A DNA stretch of 64,000 nucleotides from positions 1,384,501 through 1,448,500 of the forward strand of contig JAGFBZ010000849.1 of assembly GCA_018398805.1 (NCBI GenBank), read 5' to 3'. Position numbers and translations under genes: made by a program. The notes below the pieces were generated by a model. That model worked only from the letters and a program-made list of their open reading frames with translations. It was not told where the DNA came from and made no database searches. The first letter of the stretch is position 1, and each line of letters begins with the position of its first letter. This DNA is from Hirundichthys speculiger (Eukaryota; Chordata; Actinopteri; Beloniformes; Exocoetidae). Shown here one piece after another: positions 38,101 through 49,864 of the stretch.

Positions 38101-40331
38101 ATGCTTCGGCAGAAACGCCCTGAGGGCCTCGCTTATTGTAAAGAATATTGAATGCCCGCACGGCATGACGGCGTAAGAAGATGACGATTTTACATATTCT
38201 CAAAACATCCCCTCCCTTATTTTTAAGGGAGGAAACGATAAGTCTCCTGTCAACATGACAAATTGTAGTGCCATCACAGATCGGTCATGATACAACTGGC
38301 TGCAGAACTACATGGTTTTTAGGATATTTTAAGTTCAGATCAGATGATACAACTGGCTGAGGAAAAACACACAAATGAAGCTTTGTGCAACATTCGCTGC
38401 AGGAATGCTAGATAAAGGGCACGTTTTGTCCAGGAAAGCTCGGAAAAACATTGTGATTTGAGAGACTACATTCAGTGGCCAGTGTAGGAAGATCTAGACG
38501 TAGGGATGCAAAAGTCACCGATGAAGCCATTAAATGAACATGTTTTTTTCTCGAATTAAAAAAAAGAAAGATGATTGATGATTAAATACATTAATGTATT
38601 TCATTTTTGTGTAGGGATGTTATTCAGCCAATCTTTTCAGGAGCTATCTTTTACGAAAGATTTATTTTGCCCATTGTATTTTGCTGTCCTTGCACATGTT
38701 ATGAATACTGAGGCTTAAATGTGCTTTGATGAGAGGCTGTTTTGATCAGTAATATATGATTACTTCAAAGCATCTTCTATGTGACTGTATGTTTTTTCAG
38801 AAAAGCAAACATGATCCTTACAGTGCTTTCTCTGTTGTTTTCTTGTTTGCCAGGCACTGCTTTGAGCGCCCTCCCCCAGGTTCTGATTTCTATGCTCTTC
38901 CTTTGCCTTGGGGGGCCTTGCAATGAAGGGCCTACGCTTGCCCAGCCTGAAGAGTGATGTCCATAGCACCTGCTGGTTCTGCAAGCAACTCTGTCCACAA
39001 AAAAACCAGGACAAGCCGCTCACCCTCAGCTCTAGGAAGAATAAGGGGCAGGGAAAGGGGGTGGGAGGGGGTATTTAGCCCGAGCTACCAGACTCTATCT
39101 CTCTGTCTCTCTCTTTCTTGTACTCCCCCACTACTTATCTATCTCTGTCTTCTCCCAAGCGATTTTATTTTCTATTTTCCGATTATTTGTTTATGAGCTC
39201 AATCATAGCAATCTCTCCTGAGTGTCTCACACACTTTGCATGACATGTGGTGGAGAGGGAGTCCGGTCAAAACAATCTGAGTCTGAAAGCATCTGTCACT
39301 TCTCCAGGATGTGGTATTTTCATGTCTCAGATCCAAGGTTACAGCAGCTGCTGATTTCATTGCTGTGTAGCTTCGTAACAGCTTTACTAGAGGGCGAGGG
39401 CGCTGATCATGCAGAGGCAGTGTCTTTTTTTTCCTTTTTGTTAAGAGTTGACATAAGCAAATTTCACTTATGATGCTCTGGGTGTCTGCTGGGAAAAGGA
39501 ACAGAGGGGTTAGTGTTTAAAAAGACATTATAATCTTCACTTAATTATCATTATTAATGGTGCTTTGTACCTCCTAATGTTAGTACATCCACATGCAAAG
39601 TAAAGCTGGACTGAAAAGAGCACATGTTGTCAAAACAATTTATTTAAGTGACAATTATTCCCTCATTTAGAAGATTCTTCAGTCCAAAGGTTTTTTTGGA
39701 GTTTCTGAACTCTCGAGGAAGGAGGGTTTGCTGACGTGCTCAATGTTACTGTAACATGTCCCACCTCGACTGAGTACTTTGACCCCAAAGCCCAGTCCTT
39801 TCCCCAGTCCCCAGCCTTCTCACCACACCGCTGCCCTGTGCAGCTCCTCTACACGACTGTTAACTGGCAGTGGCAGTCTGCCCCTCCGACAGACCGCCTT
39901 GCCTTTTAATGAAGTGCCAAATAATAACGTTCCCCACTATGCTGCCAGGAACTGAGGAATGAAAGGTTAGGGAGAAATGAGAAACACATTACCTCGTGTT
40001 TGAAGTCTTGATACACTGATGCATTATGCATTTTAAATTTCTGCAAACACCTATTTTAGCAAGATGTTAGCATGGAGGACAAGTTGAAATTAGATACAGA
40101 AAAAAAAAAAAAAAAATAGGAGCCATTTCAAAGCAAACATCAGCTGAGTTGATATTCTACCATGATCGGCCTACCACTAGTGCTCTGGCTGTTTTAATAT
40201 TCAGCATATGGCTGGTTTGACCCTTTGACCGATCTTTCACTGACAAAAATGCTATGCCTTTCCATCATACTGGAATTTATTACTGTTTATGTTTGATTTC
40301 TGTGTTATAGTTTTATTTCTTTTTTTCTCAG
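35180..40331 (+). other. Candidate apln intron 2 / non-coding stretch
   Basis: No convincing coding exon. Notable contents are a 16-bp direct repeat (38287-38302 and 38344-38359), a CpG-dense patch at about 37985-38175, and a pyrimidine-rich stretch near 39090-39160. It would be the second apln intron if the donor at 35180 joins the acceptor ending at 40331. Confidence 0.4.
37985..38175 (-). other. CpG-dense patch with an open frame on the minus strand
   Basis: About ten CpG sites occur within 200 bp, unlike the depleted surroundings. The minus strand is open from 38166 to 37759 (135 codons, first Met at 38166). A donor-like GGGA|GTAAGA lies near 37998. I recognise no family. It may be a fragment of a younger insertion, a conserved regulatory patch, or chance. 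Confidence 0.2.
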
Positions 40332-43290
40332 GGTGCTGTCATAGAGGCTTGTACTAGAGCAGTCTATTTTGTGCATTTATTCAACAAAACTCAAACATAC
40401 AATACATTTAAAACTTATATGAGCATATTTTCGTATAGTGTATCTTTTATCTCCATCTATTTATATGCCAATATAGCCATGATTTTTTCCACATTTGCTC
40501 ATTTCTACTCACCATGTCCCTGCATCATGTTGGGTACAGTTGCCTTTCGGGTCTGCTCCTCCACAGCACAGGTGGTCGGGGCTTTGATCATTATGCTCAT
40601 TAAATCCAAGAGTTAATCTTTCTCAGATGGATCTCCCCAAGGTTGGCCAGGGCCACTTAGTCTGAGCTCATTGTTAAACTGACTTAGACTGAAACCACAC
40701 CCTTCCCCCTTTTCAATCTCCAAACCCCTGCTGATTCAGTGTGTAAGCATGTAACATATTAGGACTGTGACCACCTTGTGTGTTAGGTGTGCAAAACAGC
40801 TTCCTAATTGTTTTTATACTAATTTTAGGTAAAAAATAAAATTAAATAAAATACATTTAATAAATAAGTAACTTCAATAATCAGCAAACTCCCTTAGATC
40901 AAATCAGTTTTGACCACATACACATCTGGTAACTGGTTAACCTAGATTTCCAACTCTTTTTCCCTCTCGCCATGTTTCATGCAAATATTATAATAAAATG
41001 CAGAGTCTTCTCGATCCCAGCATGAGAAGCTTTTATTAAGAGAGCATCTAAAATCACAGTGGTAATCCACCCAGCCAAACTCACCTTGATTAAAAATGTA
41101 TTAAATCCTAGGGCACTGTGAAGTGTAATAATTTCAGTTCCTCGATTATTTTTTCATACCCTCACAGACAGAGATGTAGATTTCATTAATGCTCCTCGGG
41201 AGTGAGACAGCTTTGCTCAGGATGTCTCATGTATTATTGGGGAAAATAGGAGGAAGATATGAGCTGGGGATGAAAGTTCAAAGCCGCAGGAGTTGGGACG
41301 CGGGAAGTAGACTGGGTCATGATAAGGGGTTCAAATGAATATTCCCCCATCTCAGAAGTTATTGTTCCGGAGCCGAGCAACGTCTGTATCCGCACTGTTC
41401 TTCATGAATGTATCCTTGCCATCTGCACCAGCCATGCTGCCCTTTCAGAGACCAGAGCAAACCAATGTTTGAGTGACAAAAACCTTTATTAATCTTGGCC
41501 TGGTTATCAGTTGAACCCAAAAATCAAAACCAAATATCCATGGAAATCCAAAGCTTCTGGTGTCAGTTAGTCCCAACAAATAGACGTAGCTTTGCTCCAA
41601 GACTTCTCTGCATGGGTTTGCAAGGCTGCACTTTTGCAATTTCCATTATGCTGCTGGAAAAATACACCCTGACAACAAGAGTCTCTTGGTATGGAAATGG
41701 TTTTCCAGTGTATTGTGACAATTTTCTGTCTGATTCTTGTCTAGCTGGTTGTCCAAAGCTTACTTTTTGAATACAGTGTGAAAAGCTGTATCTTTTGTGG
41801 ATGTAACAAAATAGAAAAGTAGTCTGCAGCACAATATGTCGTGGACACGTGAAAGGCTTTCAGGCATTCTTTTCTGGTAGATCTTAGCTCACAGCCCTCC
41901 CCTGCACATCAGGTTAATGGGCCTGGTGCTGTGGAAGGACAAGCACGTCCAGGCTCATATTGAAATGGTAAACCAATACAATATGCTCGGGGAGCAAAAC
42001 CATTTTCCTTAATGGTCTTTTCCAGCAAGGCTTACAGAAGAGAAACAATTCCTATCCTCCCAATGTTTCCTCTCTGATTCCTCTTCTTTGTGACCATCAC
42101 AAGGCCTGAGTAATGTTCCTATGCACTTGTTAGCATGTTTTCCTGGTAGAAAAATGTTTGTTCTGAGAACTTTCCCCCTCTGTATTTAATCATTTTCTCC
42201 AACTGCATTTGGCAGAGAGTTTGTAAGAAGTGAGGATGAGCAGAGAGATAGTCATGTGTTACTGGTGGAGTTGAGAGTAAACTAGAAACAGGTTCTAAAA
42301 TATTAGCTTAGCCATTGATTTCTGTTTCCGAAAAGCTATGGACACGGCATCCCTCACAAAATGATCACTTTTTTTCTTATGTTTTTTTTTTAACCATGTC
42401 ATCACCCTACACTCAGTTCTCTTCCTGATAAAATTCCTTTTATATTTACCAAACATGTTATTGATTGCAGTAATGGAAGCAGAGTTGGCACGCAACACAT
42501 TCCATGATTTTACCTGGTGAATCTCGAAGCCCATCAAACTGTACCGTGTTGGCCTTCAGAGTGTGTGTCTGCAGGATCAAGTGGCTGATATTCAATCCAA
42601 TGCGTACACACTTTTTTCCGCTGGCTGGGCAATCCAAAAGATAACTAGATTCCGACTCCCATGAGAAACGACTATGATCTGTCATTATCTTGGAGCCTCA
42701 AAATGAGACTTCCTACACCCAGAATAGCACAGGCCCCTCCTGCCTTGGTTGCGACACATCCTCCATCAATGTAACCATAGCGTCCAAGAACAGTCACATT
42801 CAGAACAATCGTAGGAGAAATGCAGTCTGTAGGCTTACACGCCCTTTACAACAGTGTTACTCAAGCAGATACCATTTGAAAGACAATGTATTACTCCTGA
42901 AACTTATATTCTGTTTATGGTGTGTGCTCATATTACTCACCAGGCCAAATGTACAGTCCCTGTCTCTGTTTTGATGTTGAACTGGGCAAAAATAAATGAC
43001 ATGAATAAATAAATAAAACAAGTGTATCAGAAATGGTTGAAATACTGTGTACATATTTGAACTTTTGGTTTCTAATTTATAAAAGATAAGCTTTAGCTCT
43101 TGGAGTACTTATTTTATTTTTCCTTTCATGCGTAGCTTTGTGTTTTTATTTTCTATTTCTGTAAAGTGTGTAAATATATCTTTATGATAATAAGTAATAT
43201 TAAAAATCTTATTTTAAGAAAAATAATGTCCTGTCTTTCTTGGCTATGTAAAATTTTAAATAAATGCATTAAAAAAGAAAAAAAGTCAAA
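40332..43290 (+). other. apln: Candidate non-coding exon 3 / 3' UTR of apln
   Basis: A textbook acceptor (TTTATTTCTTTTTTTCTCAG, ending 40331) opens the interval. The right part (about 42990-43290) has 3'-UTR character: several AATAAA motifs near 42990-43018, two Pumilio-type elements (TGTACATA 43048-43055 and TGTAAATA 43169-43176), AT-rich text, then AATAAT near 43225 followed by a TGTCCTGTCTTTC downstream-type element, and AATAAA near 43260. Human apelin exon 3 is a long 3' UTR, so size and position are plausible. No direct evidence ties this to apln; other acceptors (for example ending at 41166) are possible. Confidence 0.25.
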
Positions 43291-46200
43291 TAAAAGGACT
43301 GCGATATTTAGTGACACAGATGTATTTTAAGGGGCATATGTTATGGGAAAAAATATATTTCTGTTCTTGAGAACATGGATTTGGATATCTGAAGTCCAAA
43401 AGTCTCAAAAAGTTTGTCATCAAACTTTGGTCCAATACCTGCAGCCTGAAAATGCGTCAGTGATTCATCCAGGTTTGTGTCACAGATCGAGCTCTGAGGA
43501 GTTATTCTACTGCAACATCTTTATGTCTGTGCATCGTTTCAACCCACAACTTTAAATCATGATATGCTATAACTTAAGAGTGGGAAATTAAAACTCTTGT
43601 TTTGTGCTTTTTTTATTAAAGGTACATTCTTATCAGTAGTTATTTAACTTACTTCAACAAGATTTTTTTTTTTTGGCTTATGAAGCTTCACTAGCACTTT
43701 GTTTAGTGTTTTATGTCTTGTTTTATATCCGACCTCTCACTGTGTTATCTTTAATTTTTTTGTCCCAGAAAGTTGGAAATTAAAAATTCCCTTTTGTTAT
43801 TAAATGCAGCATCAACAATGGAGTATTAGAAGCACACATTACAAAGGTAATTTTTATAAATATGAGTGATATTTAAGCAACAGTTCACAGATTTAGCCTC
43901 AAAAAACTAAAAGCAGCACTAAAAGAGGAATAGACAAACAGTGTAAACCAATTTTTATGAACCTGTATGCGACATACAGAGTATAACATGATTTCAACTT
44001 GTCTATTACCCACCGGTTGACTCTGTTATTTATTTTAACATTCCTGTCTGCTGTGCTTTACTCATCTGAGCCACTTCAACATATGATTCATGTCAGGAGT
44101 GCCACACTTCACCTCCTAACACCTGTAGCTATGAATGGTTAAAAAGGAAGCTGTTGTACTGTTGTACTGTGGTACTTTGGCCAAAGTATTTCACAGATAT
44201 TTCATTAATAAATAAAAAAAATTAATATCAACAGCTCCAGTAATAAGGAGACAGATACTATATAGAAGTCACAGGTTAGAACCTGTTACCGCTGAAGCCC
44301 TTTGAAACTTAAACTCCCAGAAACATTTGCAACTCTATGTGCTTAGTGCACCAAGTTACACAAATTTGATTCTTATATGCTTAGTTCAGACTGGATGTTC
44401 AGAACAGAAATAACCTCTTCATTACTTAGTAGAAGCACTGTTTTTACTCACTTTTTCAATCTTTTTATTCAGCTCAGTTTGTGAAATTTAATCTGGCTCA
44501 ATGGAAACTGGGAACAACCTGGACATACATAGGGTATCTCTTCTGGCATCCCTGAATCTAAAAACGGCAATAATGTTAAGTAGTACCTGAATGCTGGCAA
44601 GCAACTTGACAAGTCAAGAAATGTTCTCAAATTAAGATTAGGAAACCAGTGTTGTCAGAAAGCCCCATCAGAACAAAAAGGTTCTTGAACTCCCTTGAAG
44701 AGTGAATGTGAGGGTATATGTATGCGTGTCTCATTTTGTAAAGGTCTGGTAATCAACCCAGCTGTACTCTGCTCCTCACCTGATGACAGCTGAAATGGGC
44801 CCCAACCCTCCCATGATCATAAGATGAGGTGGTTATAGAAAATTGATTGAACAAAGATATTGCATATGGTAAAAGTTGCATATTTGCAATGAAACTCGCA
44901 AAGAAATGTAAAAGCATGAGAAAAAAAAAAAGGTTGAAACATTACTGCCCCATGATTAACCCGTTAAGACATGGCACAGTCATACACATACAAACATCAG
45001 CTGTTTTATGGCAAATCAGTGTGTTACAGGTATACAGTATTCTTGTAGGCTTGTAAGAAAATTCTAGTCTTTTTCGAAAAAAGCAGTAATTATATTACTT
45101 ATTATGAAAATATCTGGGCAAGCTCATTTTCTATGACATTTATGCACTCAGGGGAGGGTGAGAAAACCAAATAAAAGCTTTAGAGATTAAATCAGTCTTT
45201 GCGTATGAAATACTCCTGAAATAATCTCAGGAGTGGGCTATATTTGCAGCATACATTAATCATGACGATTCATCTCTGTGAGTCATCTTTGTGTCACTGG
45301 AAAACGTTGGGGTTAAACCTAATGTTGGCTCTCTAAGCCCCAAATCCTGCTTCTGGCCTGAAACTTTACAAGAGCAAACAAAAACAGCACCATGTTTACC
45401 TGACAGCCGTGGCCATTAACCTTTACCTTCAGCCCAATCTTGACTAGAAATTCTTTTGCTGCAGTATGCCTTTGGAAATGTAAATCAACTCCTCATCCAT
45501 TAGGGAACACTTCAACAGTGACAGCTAGCCTTTCCAGGGTTTATAGTGCATGCTAAGCATCCTGGACATTAATACACCTCCTGAGCATGCATAAAGACTA
45601 TAGATACATTGTAATGCAAAGTGATTCAGTGTGCACAAGTCTGTCTATATAGGCAAAAAAACTCAATGAGTTTTGAATGCTGGACAAAGAAAATCAGGAA
45701 TTCTGAAAAATAACGCTGTGTGTTCAAATATATGACATGTTCCTGCTCTTTTGAGACACTTTTAAAACAAACATTTTAAAAAATATAAGAATTTATAATA
45801 TAAACATTGGAAGCTGTTCACATGCAGTTTTATTTGCTTTGCTACCAAAATCTACTGTAATCACAATTTTGTTGTTTTCTTTTAGAATCAAATATGAAAT
45901 ATAATATACAATTTATAATATGTAGTATAAACATTTTGAATAATTACTGTTATTATCTACTGAAATGACCACAGATTTCCATTCAATTTATATTAAAATT
46001 ATACATTTTCGACATGACAAAGACAACTTTTTCATTATGTTATTTATGTAAAAAAGATCTCAGAGCCAGCACGAGAGCCACTCTTCATCCCTAACCCCCA
46101 CTGGGACCACTCAAGGAAGTGTCTGGTTAACACACAGAACTGACATGTCATGACAGACAAGAGGTGCACCCCTGTGCCCCAGCAGACTCCAAAAGACGCC

Positions 46201-47429
46201 CAAGGTTGTATCATCAAGCCTGGGTCAGCTGTATAATTGGGCTTGGGGTCACCAGGAGGATATGGAGCGTGACAATGAGGCTATAGAGTTACAGTTTGTA
46301 ACTGGGTAGCAATGGTTGCTCCTAGGGCATTACTGGGAGGCCAGGCGTCTCTTTTAAAAGTTCAAGGTCCATGCGTGAGGGTGGCTTCAGCTCTGCTCAG
46401 TCGTCACTTCTGTTATGTGTGTCACTGTCATTGTGGAGAGAGTGGGTGTAGGGGACTTTGGGCAGTGTTATGCTATACTTGTGTGTGTGTTGGGGGGGAG
46501 GGGTTGCTACGACTCTTTTTTTTTAATAATGAGTGTCAGACACAGCTGTAAAATCGAGTGATGTTCTTTAAACTGTTGACAACATCCCCTGGGCTTTAGA
46601 GAGAGAAAAGAGCAGAAGGATTTGTGGACTGAGAGAGCTCCTCCATGTCATCTGTGCCTCAATGTACATTTCAACTGCATATGTACCGCAGAAACACACT
46701 GTGGGAGTAACATCTGGATTGCTCCTGGCACAAAGTCCCACAATCAACTTCTGCCACATCATAAAAACTGTTATTATAGTTGGCTCTCCCACAATACCAC
46801 CAACAAAGCCCACAGAACCGCCAGCAAACCCAGCTCACAGCTGGATATTACCCAGTTCATTGCTGTCACTCAAACACGTGGACTCCATGGACTGAAGTTC
46901 TAGAGACTGTCCAGACTGTGATTGCAAATTAAGCACACATGTCACTGCAAATCTGATTACACCTTTTTTTTTTTATGTTATTCTTTTATATAGCGTTCAG
47001 TTAATTCAGTGGGTTTGGATACAGTGCTTCTGCCATTTGCAAGGCGCACAATGACTAATGAGTGAAAAACGATGTGTATGATTCTGTCATAGTTAGAGCC
47101 CAACACCAGTGTTTCTACAAATGTTCTGCATTTATCAGTTATTATATACATCAATTTGCTCCACCGCATGTAAGTAAATACCAATGTTTTTTCCCTCTTC
47201 ATTTCTTCCGAAGAAACTGCTCTGCATTGTAAAAATCTAATAATCAGGTGCTCTCTCTCGCTCGCTCTCTCTTTCTCTCCCTGTCTCACCGTTGTTGTTG
47301 TTTGGTTTTCTGTTTTTGTGTTTCTTGAGTGTTTCTGAGCTCTTCTGATTGTCATCTTATTTCCTTGTATTCCTTTGTATACTGATTTCTCCAGTTCCTG
47401 TTTTTTTTTTACTTTGCAAGTCTGTTTTT
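43291..47429. other. Non-coding AT-rich stretch
   Basis: Nothing gene-like recognised. It includes a 16-bp perfect palindrome (TACTTTGG/CCAAAGTA, 44173-44188), A-runs near 44921, and pyrimidine repeats near 47250-47285. Confidence 0.55.
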
Positions 47430-47712
47430 TGTGTTTAATTTTTTCTTTGACTTATCTCAGCCTCTCCTCTCCTGATTGTTCACTCCTGTGTCTCGTCAAC
47501 TCCATGTGAGTATATATTGTCTTGTCCTGTTCCTGTATTCTTTTGTTCTCCTTTGCCGTTTAGTTCTTTCCCAGTGGTCAGTCTTGTTTATCTTTTGGAT
47601 TACTTGTGCAGCTTTCTTGGTTCTTTATTAAAGGACATTGCTTGTCACACCTGCTTCTCAAGTCTCCTGCATCAGGGTCCTCCCCACACCTCATCTTCAG
47701 ACATCATGGTGT
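47430..47712 (+). mobile_element. LTR-like fragment of a fish retrotransposon
   Basis: The segment reads like the promoter-to-end part of a fish Ty3/gypsy-type LTR. It has CTCCTGTGTCTCGT near 47485, a TATATA-containing stretch (about 47510-47518), a T-rich leader, TATTAAAGGACAT near 47627 as the poly-A signal region, then CACACCTGCTTCTCAAGTCT...GGGTCCTCC near the end. No internal gag or pol sequence is present, so this would be a solo or truncated LTR. The assignment is from memory of similar LTR ends. Confidence 0.45.
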
Positions 47713-48512
47713 AACTCCTCATTCTCTATAGTCTTAAAACTACCGGTAGGTAGACAAGCATTGGAGACTCTGAACCTGGAATTTATGTTCCTGAAAACAT
47801 ACTTTGAAAACATCAGAAAACTTAAAAAAAAAAAATCAAAGTTTTAACTTGAAAAAAAAAAAGCTGAGGAAAAAATTGTAAGATGTTGCAAAGAAAGACA
47901 ACATGAGCAGAGCGACTGCAACAGGCTGCCACTATATAAGCTAACGTTAGAGACTGACAGGACAGGCTCCTTGTCTCCTCTGAATGGTCCACAGATCTCT
48001 CTTGAGGTGACATGGAAACCAGTGAGAGGTGCTCTAAGTATAACTGTAGGGACCATTATTTACCATCCACCAACTGAGCCTGAAAATGCTCAACTCCTAT
48101 CTATTTATGTACAGCAAAATAATTTGCAATGGTCATCTATCAACTATCAGGCTAATAACGCTCTTCATTCAAAAAAATAGCAAAAAGAAGCAATGCTCCC
48201 CAGCATGTTTCTGTTCCATCACGTTGGAGAATAGCCTCAGCCTTAGTGGGATATTTTAGCATCTTTTGTCTTCAACCAAACTGAGAAGAGTTTGTACCTT
48301 GGCAGCAGCAGGAACATGTCACTGCCGGGCCGGGGGCGGGGCACATGACCGGGCCCTTTAAGCCCAATAAAGGTTGTGATTACATCGTTTTACAACATAC
48401 ACATGCCCGCAACAGCGGGGCTTAAAAGCATTACTATATTTTTGACACATAGCTCAAAGCATTTGATAGTAAGAGTTCAACACGGCAAAGAGCGACCATG
48501 CCATTTTGAAAT

Positions 48513-48856
48513 AAATCATCCATCCATTATCTATACCCGTTTCAGCCTCCGAAGGGTCACGGGGATCTGCTGGAGCCTATCCCAGCCGTCTACAGGCGAA
48601 AGGCAGGGGTACACCCTGGACAGGTCGCCAGTCCATCGCAGGGCCACATGCAGACAAACAACCACTCACGCTCACAATCACTCCTACGGGCAATTTAGAA
48701 CCACCAATTAACCTGACATGCATGTCTTTGGACTGTGGGAGGAAGCCGGAGTACCCGGAGGAAACCCACGCAAGCACAGGGAGAACATGCAAACTCTGCA
48801 CAGAAAGCTTCTAGCTGTGAGGCAACAGTGCTAACCACTAAGCCACCGTGCTGCCC
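48513..48856 (-). mobile_element. L2-like LINE 3' end nested in hAT-like copy B
   Basis: Read on the minus strand it begins GGGCAGCACGGTGGCTTAG, runs through TTTGCATGTTCTCCC, TCCCACAGTCCAAAGACATG and GGACTGGCGACCTGTCC, and ends in ATGGATGGATG, the standard fish L2-like 3' region. TGAAAT flanks both sides (48507-48512 and 48857-48862) and is present once in copy A, so it is a clean target-site duplication. Confidence 0.88.
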
Positions 48857-48896
48857 TGAAATCATTCAAACCTGTAGTATTATGGCATGATATATA

Positions 48897-49220
48897 CAGT
48901 AATCCCCCACAGTTCGCGGTCTCCGCAATCGCGGTCTCAGTAAATCGCAGAAGTTTCAAAATATTCATAGAAAAAAAATATAAGAAAAGAAATTGAAAAA
49001 AATTCAAATGAAACGCGCGAGGCTGAAGCGAAACCCATCGAATCTCGGGACGCAACAAGAGCCGACAAGAGAGGCCCCATGAACGAATATCGAGACCTGT
49101 GATTGGCTGCTACGACAGGCATTACTGTGCCGTCGGTTGTCTGTACGCTGATTAGCTGACACGCGTCCCCGCATCTCCCATCTCTTGCTCTCATCAGCTA
49201 CGCACAAAGGAGAGATCGTC
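48897..49220. mobile_element. Truncated Tigger/pogo-like element nested in copy B
   Basis: It starts CAGTAATCCCCCACAGTTCG right after a TA, followed by CGCGGT words typical of pogo/Tigger-type ends. In copy A the flanking sequence (ATGATATATA when reversed) continues without this segment. The opposite terminus is missing, so the insertion was later truncated. Confidence 0.42.
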
Positions 49221-49237
49221 AAAGTGAGAAATTGTAC

Positions 49238-49422
49238 CTGTAAATCTGGCTCCCTGACTGTGGTGCCAGTTTTGGTGGGCTTGACTCGCTGCCAACACTG
49301 TCAGGTTCATCTCCAGGAGGATATGTATCCAGCTTTTTTAGTTAGTCTTTTCCTTCGCTCTTTTTTTCCTTTTCTTTGCATTTTTTTGCTCCACATCTAT
49401 GCTTGTATGAACTGTAACTCAT
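49238..49422 (-). pseudogene. Broken first exon of a hAT (ZMYM-like) transposase, copy B
   Basis: An ATG at 49422 (minus strand) starts a 185-nt segment ending at CAG|GTACAA, the same length and donor as in copy A. The Lys-rich part carries one extra A and, further on, one missing A relative to copy A, so the frame is shifted and then restored; a stop lies in the shifted part. The acidic tail (DEPDSVGSESSPPKLAP) is preserved. Confidence 0.5.
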
Positions 49423-49864
49423 GGTTTAATTAATCCGTGATTCACCTACCCTTCACTGCATGACTCTGTTGACTAGTGACTGATGATGACGCTGTAGACG
49501 GCTGTTGATGACGATTTTACCTAAAATACATTTGGTGATCTTACCGGTGACCCACTTGTAAATTTGTACATTGTAAAGTTAACTGTGAGACTGAACATGA
49601 AGCCAGCCATGCAGCACGACATTTAATTCACTGTGTAGAAACCTACAAGACCAAAGTCAGTCTTAAATGTTTTTGGCCAACCATGACTCATTCTGGCTGG
49701 GGCAACCTATATATAACCTTGTACATAACAAATATGCTTTTTGCAGAAGTTGTTGTATCCAGTAGTGTGCAAGGTGTGACTGATGCCTAAGGAGAGTTCT
49801 GTATCTTTACCTGGGCTGGGGCCCAGTACTGCCCCCCCCCAGCCCCCCTGAAGCTCCGCCACTG

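Larger units (their letters stand above)
48201..49864 (-). mobile_element. hAT-like DNA transposon, copy B (inverted relative to copy A)
   Basis: The right edge ends CTGAAGCTCCGCCACTG, the reverse complement of the copy A terminus, at 49864. The left edge begins CAGCATGTTTCTG at 48201. Flanking octamers ATGCTCCC (48193-48200) and ATGCTGCC (49865-49872) match at 7 of 8 bases, as expected for a hAT target duplication. It shares both end blocks with copy A but carries its own nested insertions (an L2-like LINE and a Tigger-like piece). Only a broken transposase first exon remains. Confidence 0.82.

Noticed and set aside
37759..38166. 135-codon minus-strand frame called as a gene
   Set aside because: No recognisable domain and only one plausible splice site; kept only as a low-confidence CpG patch.
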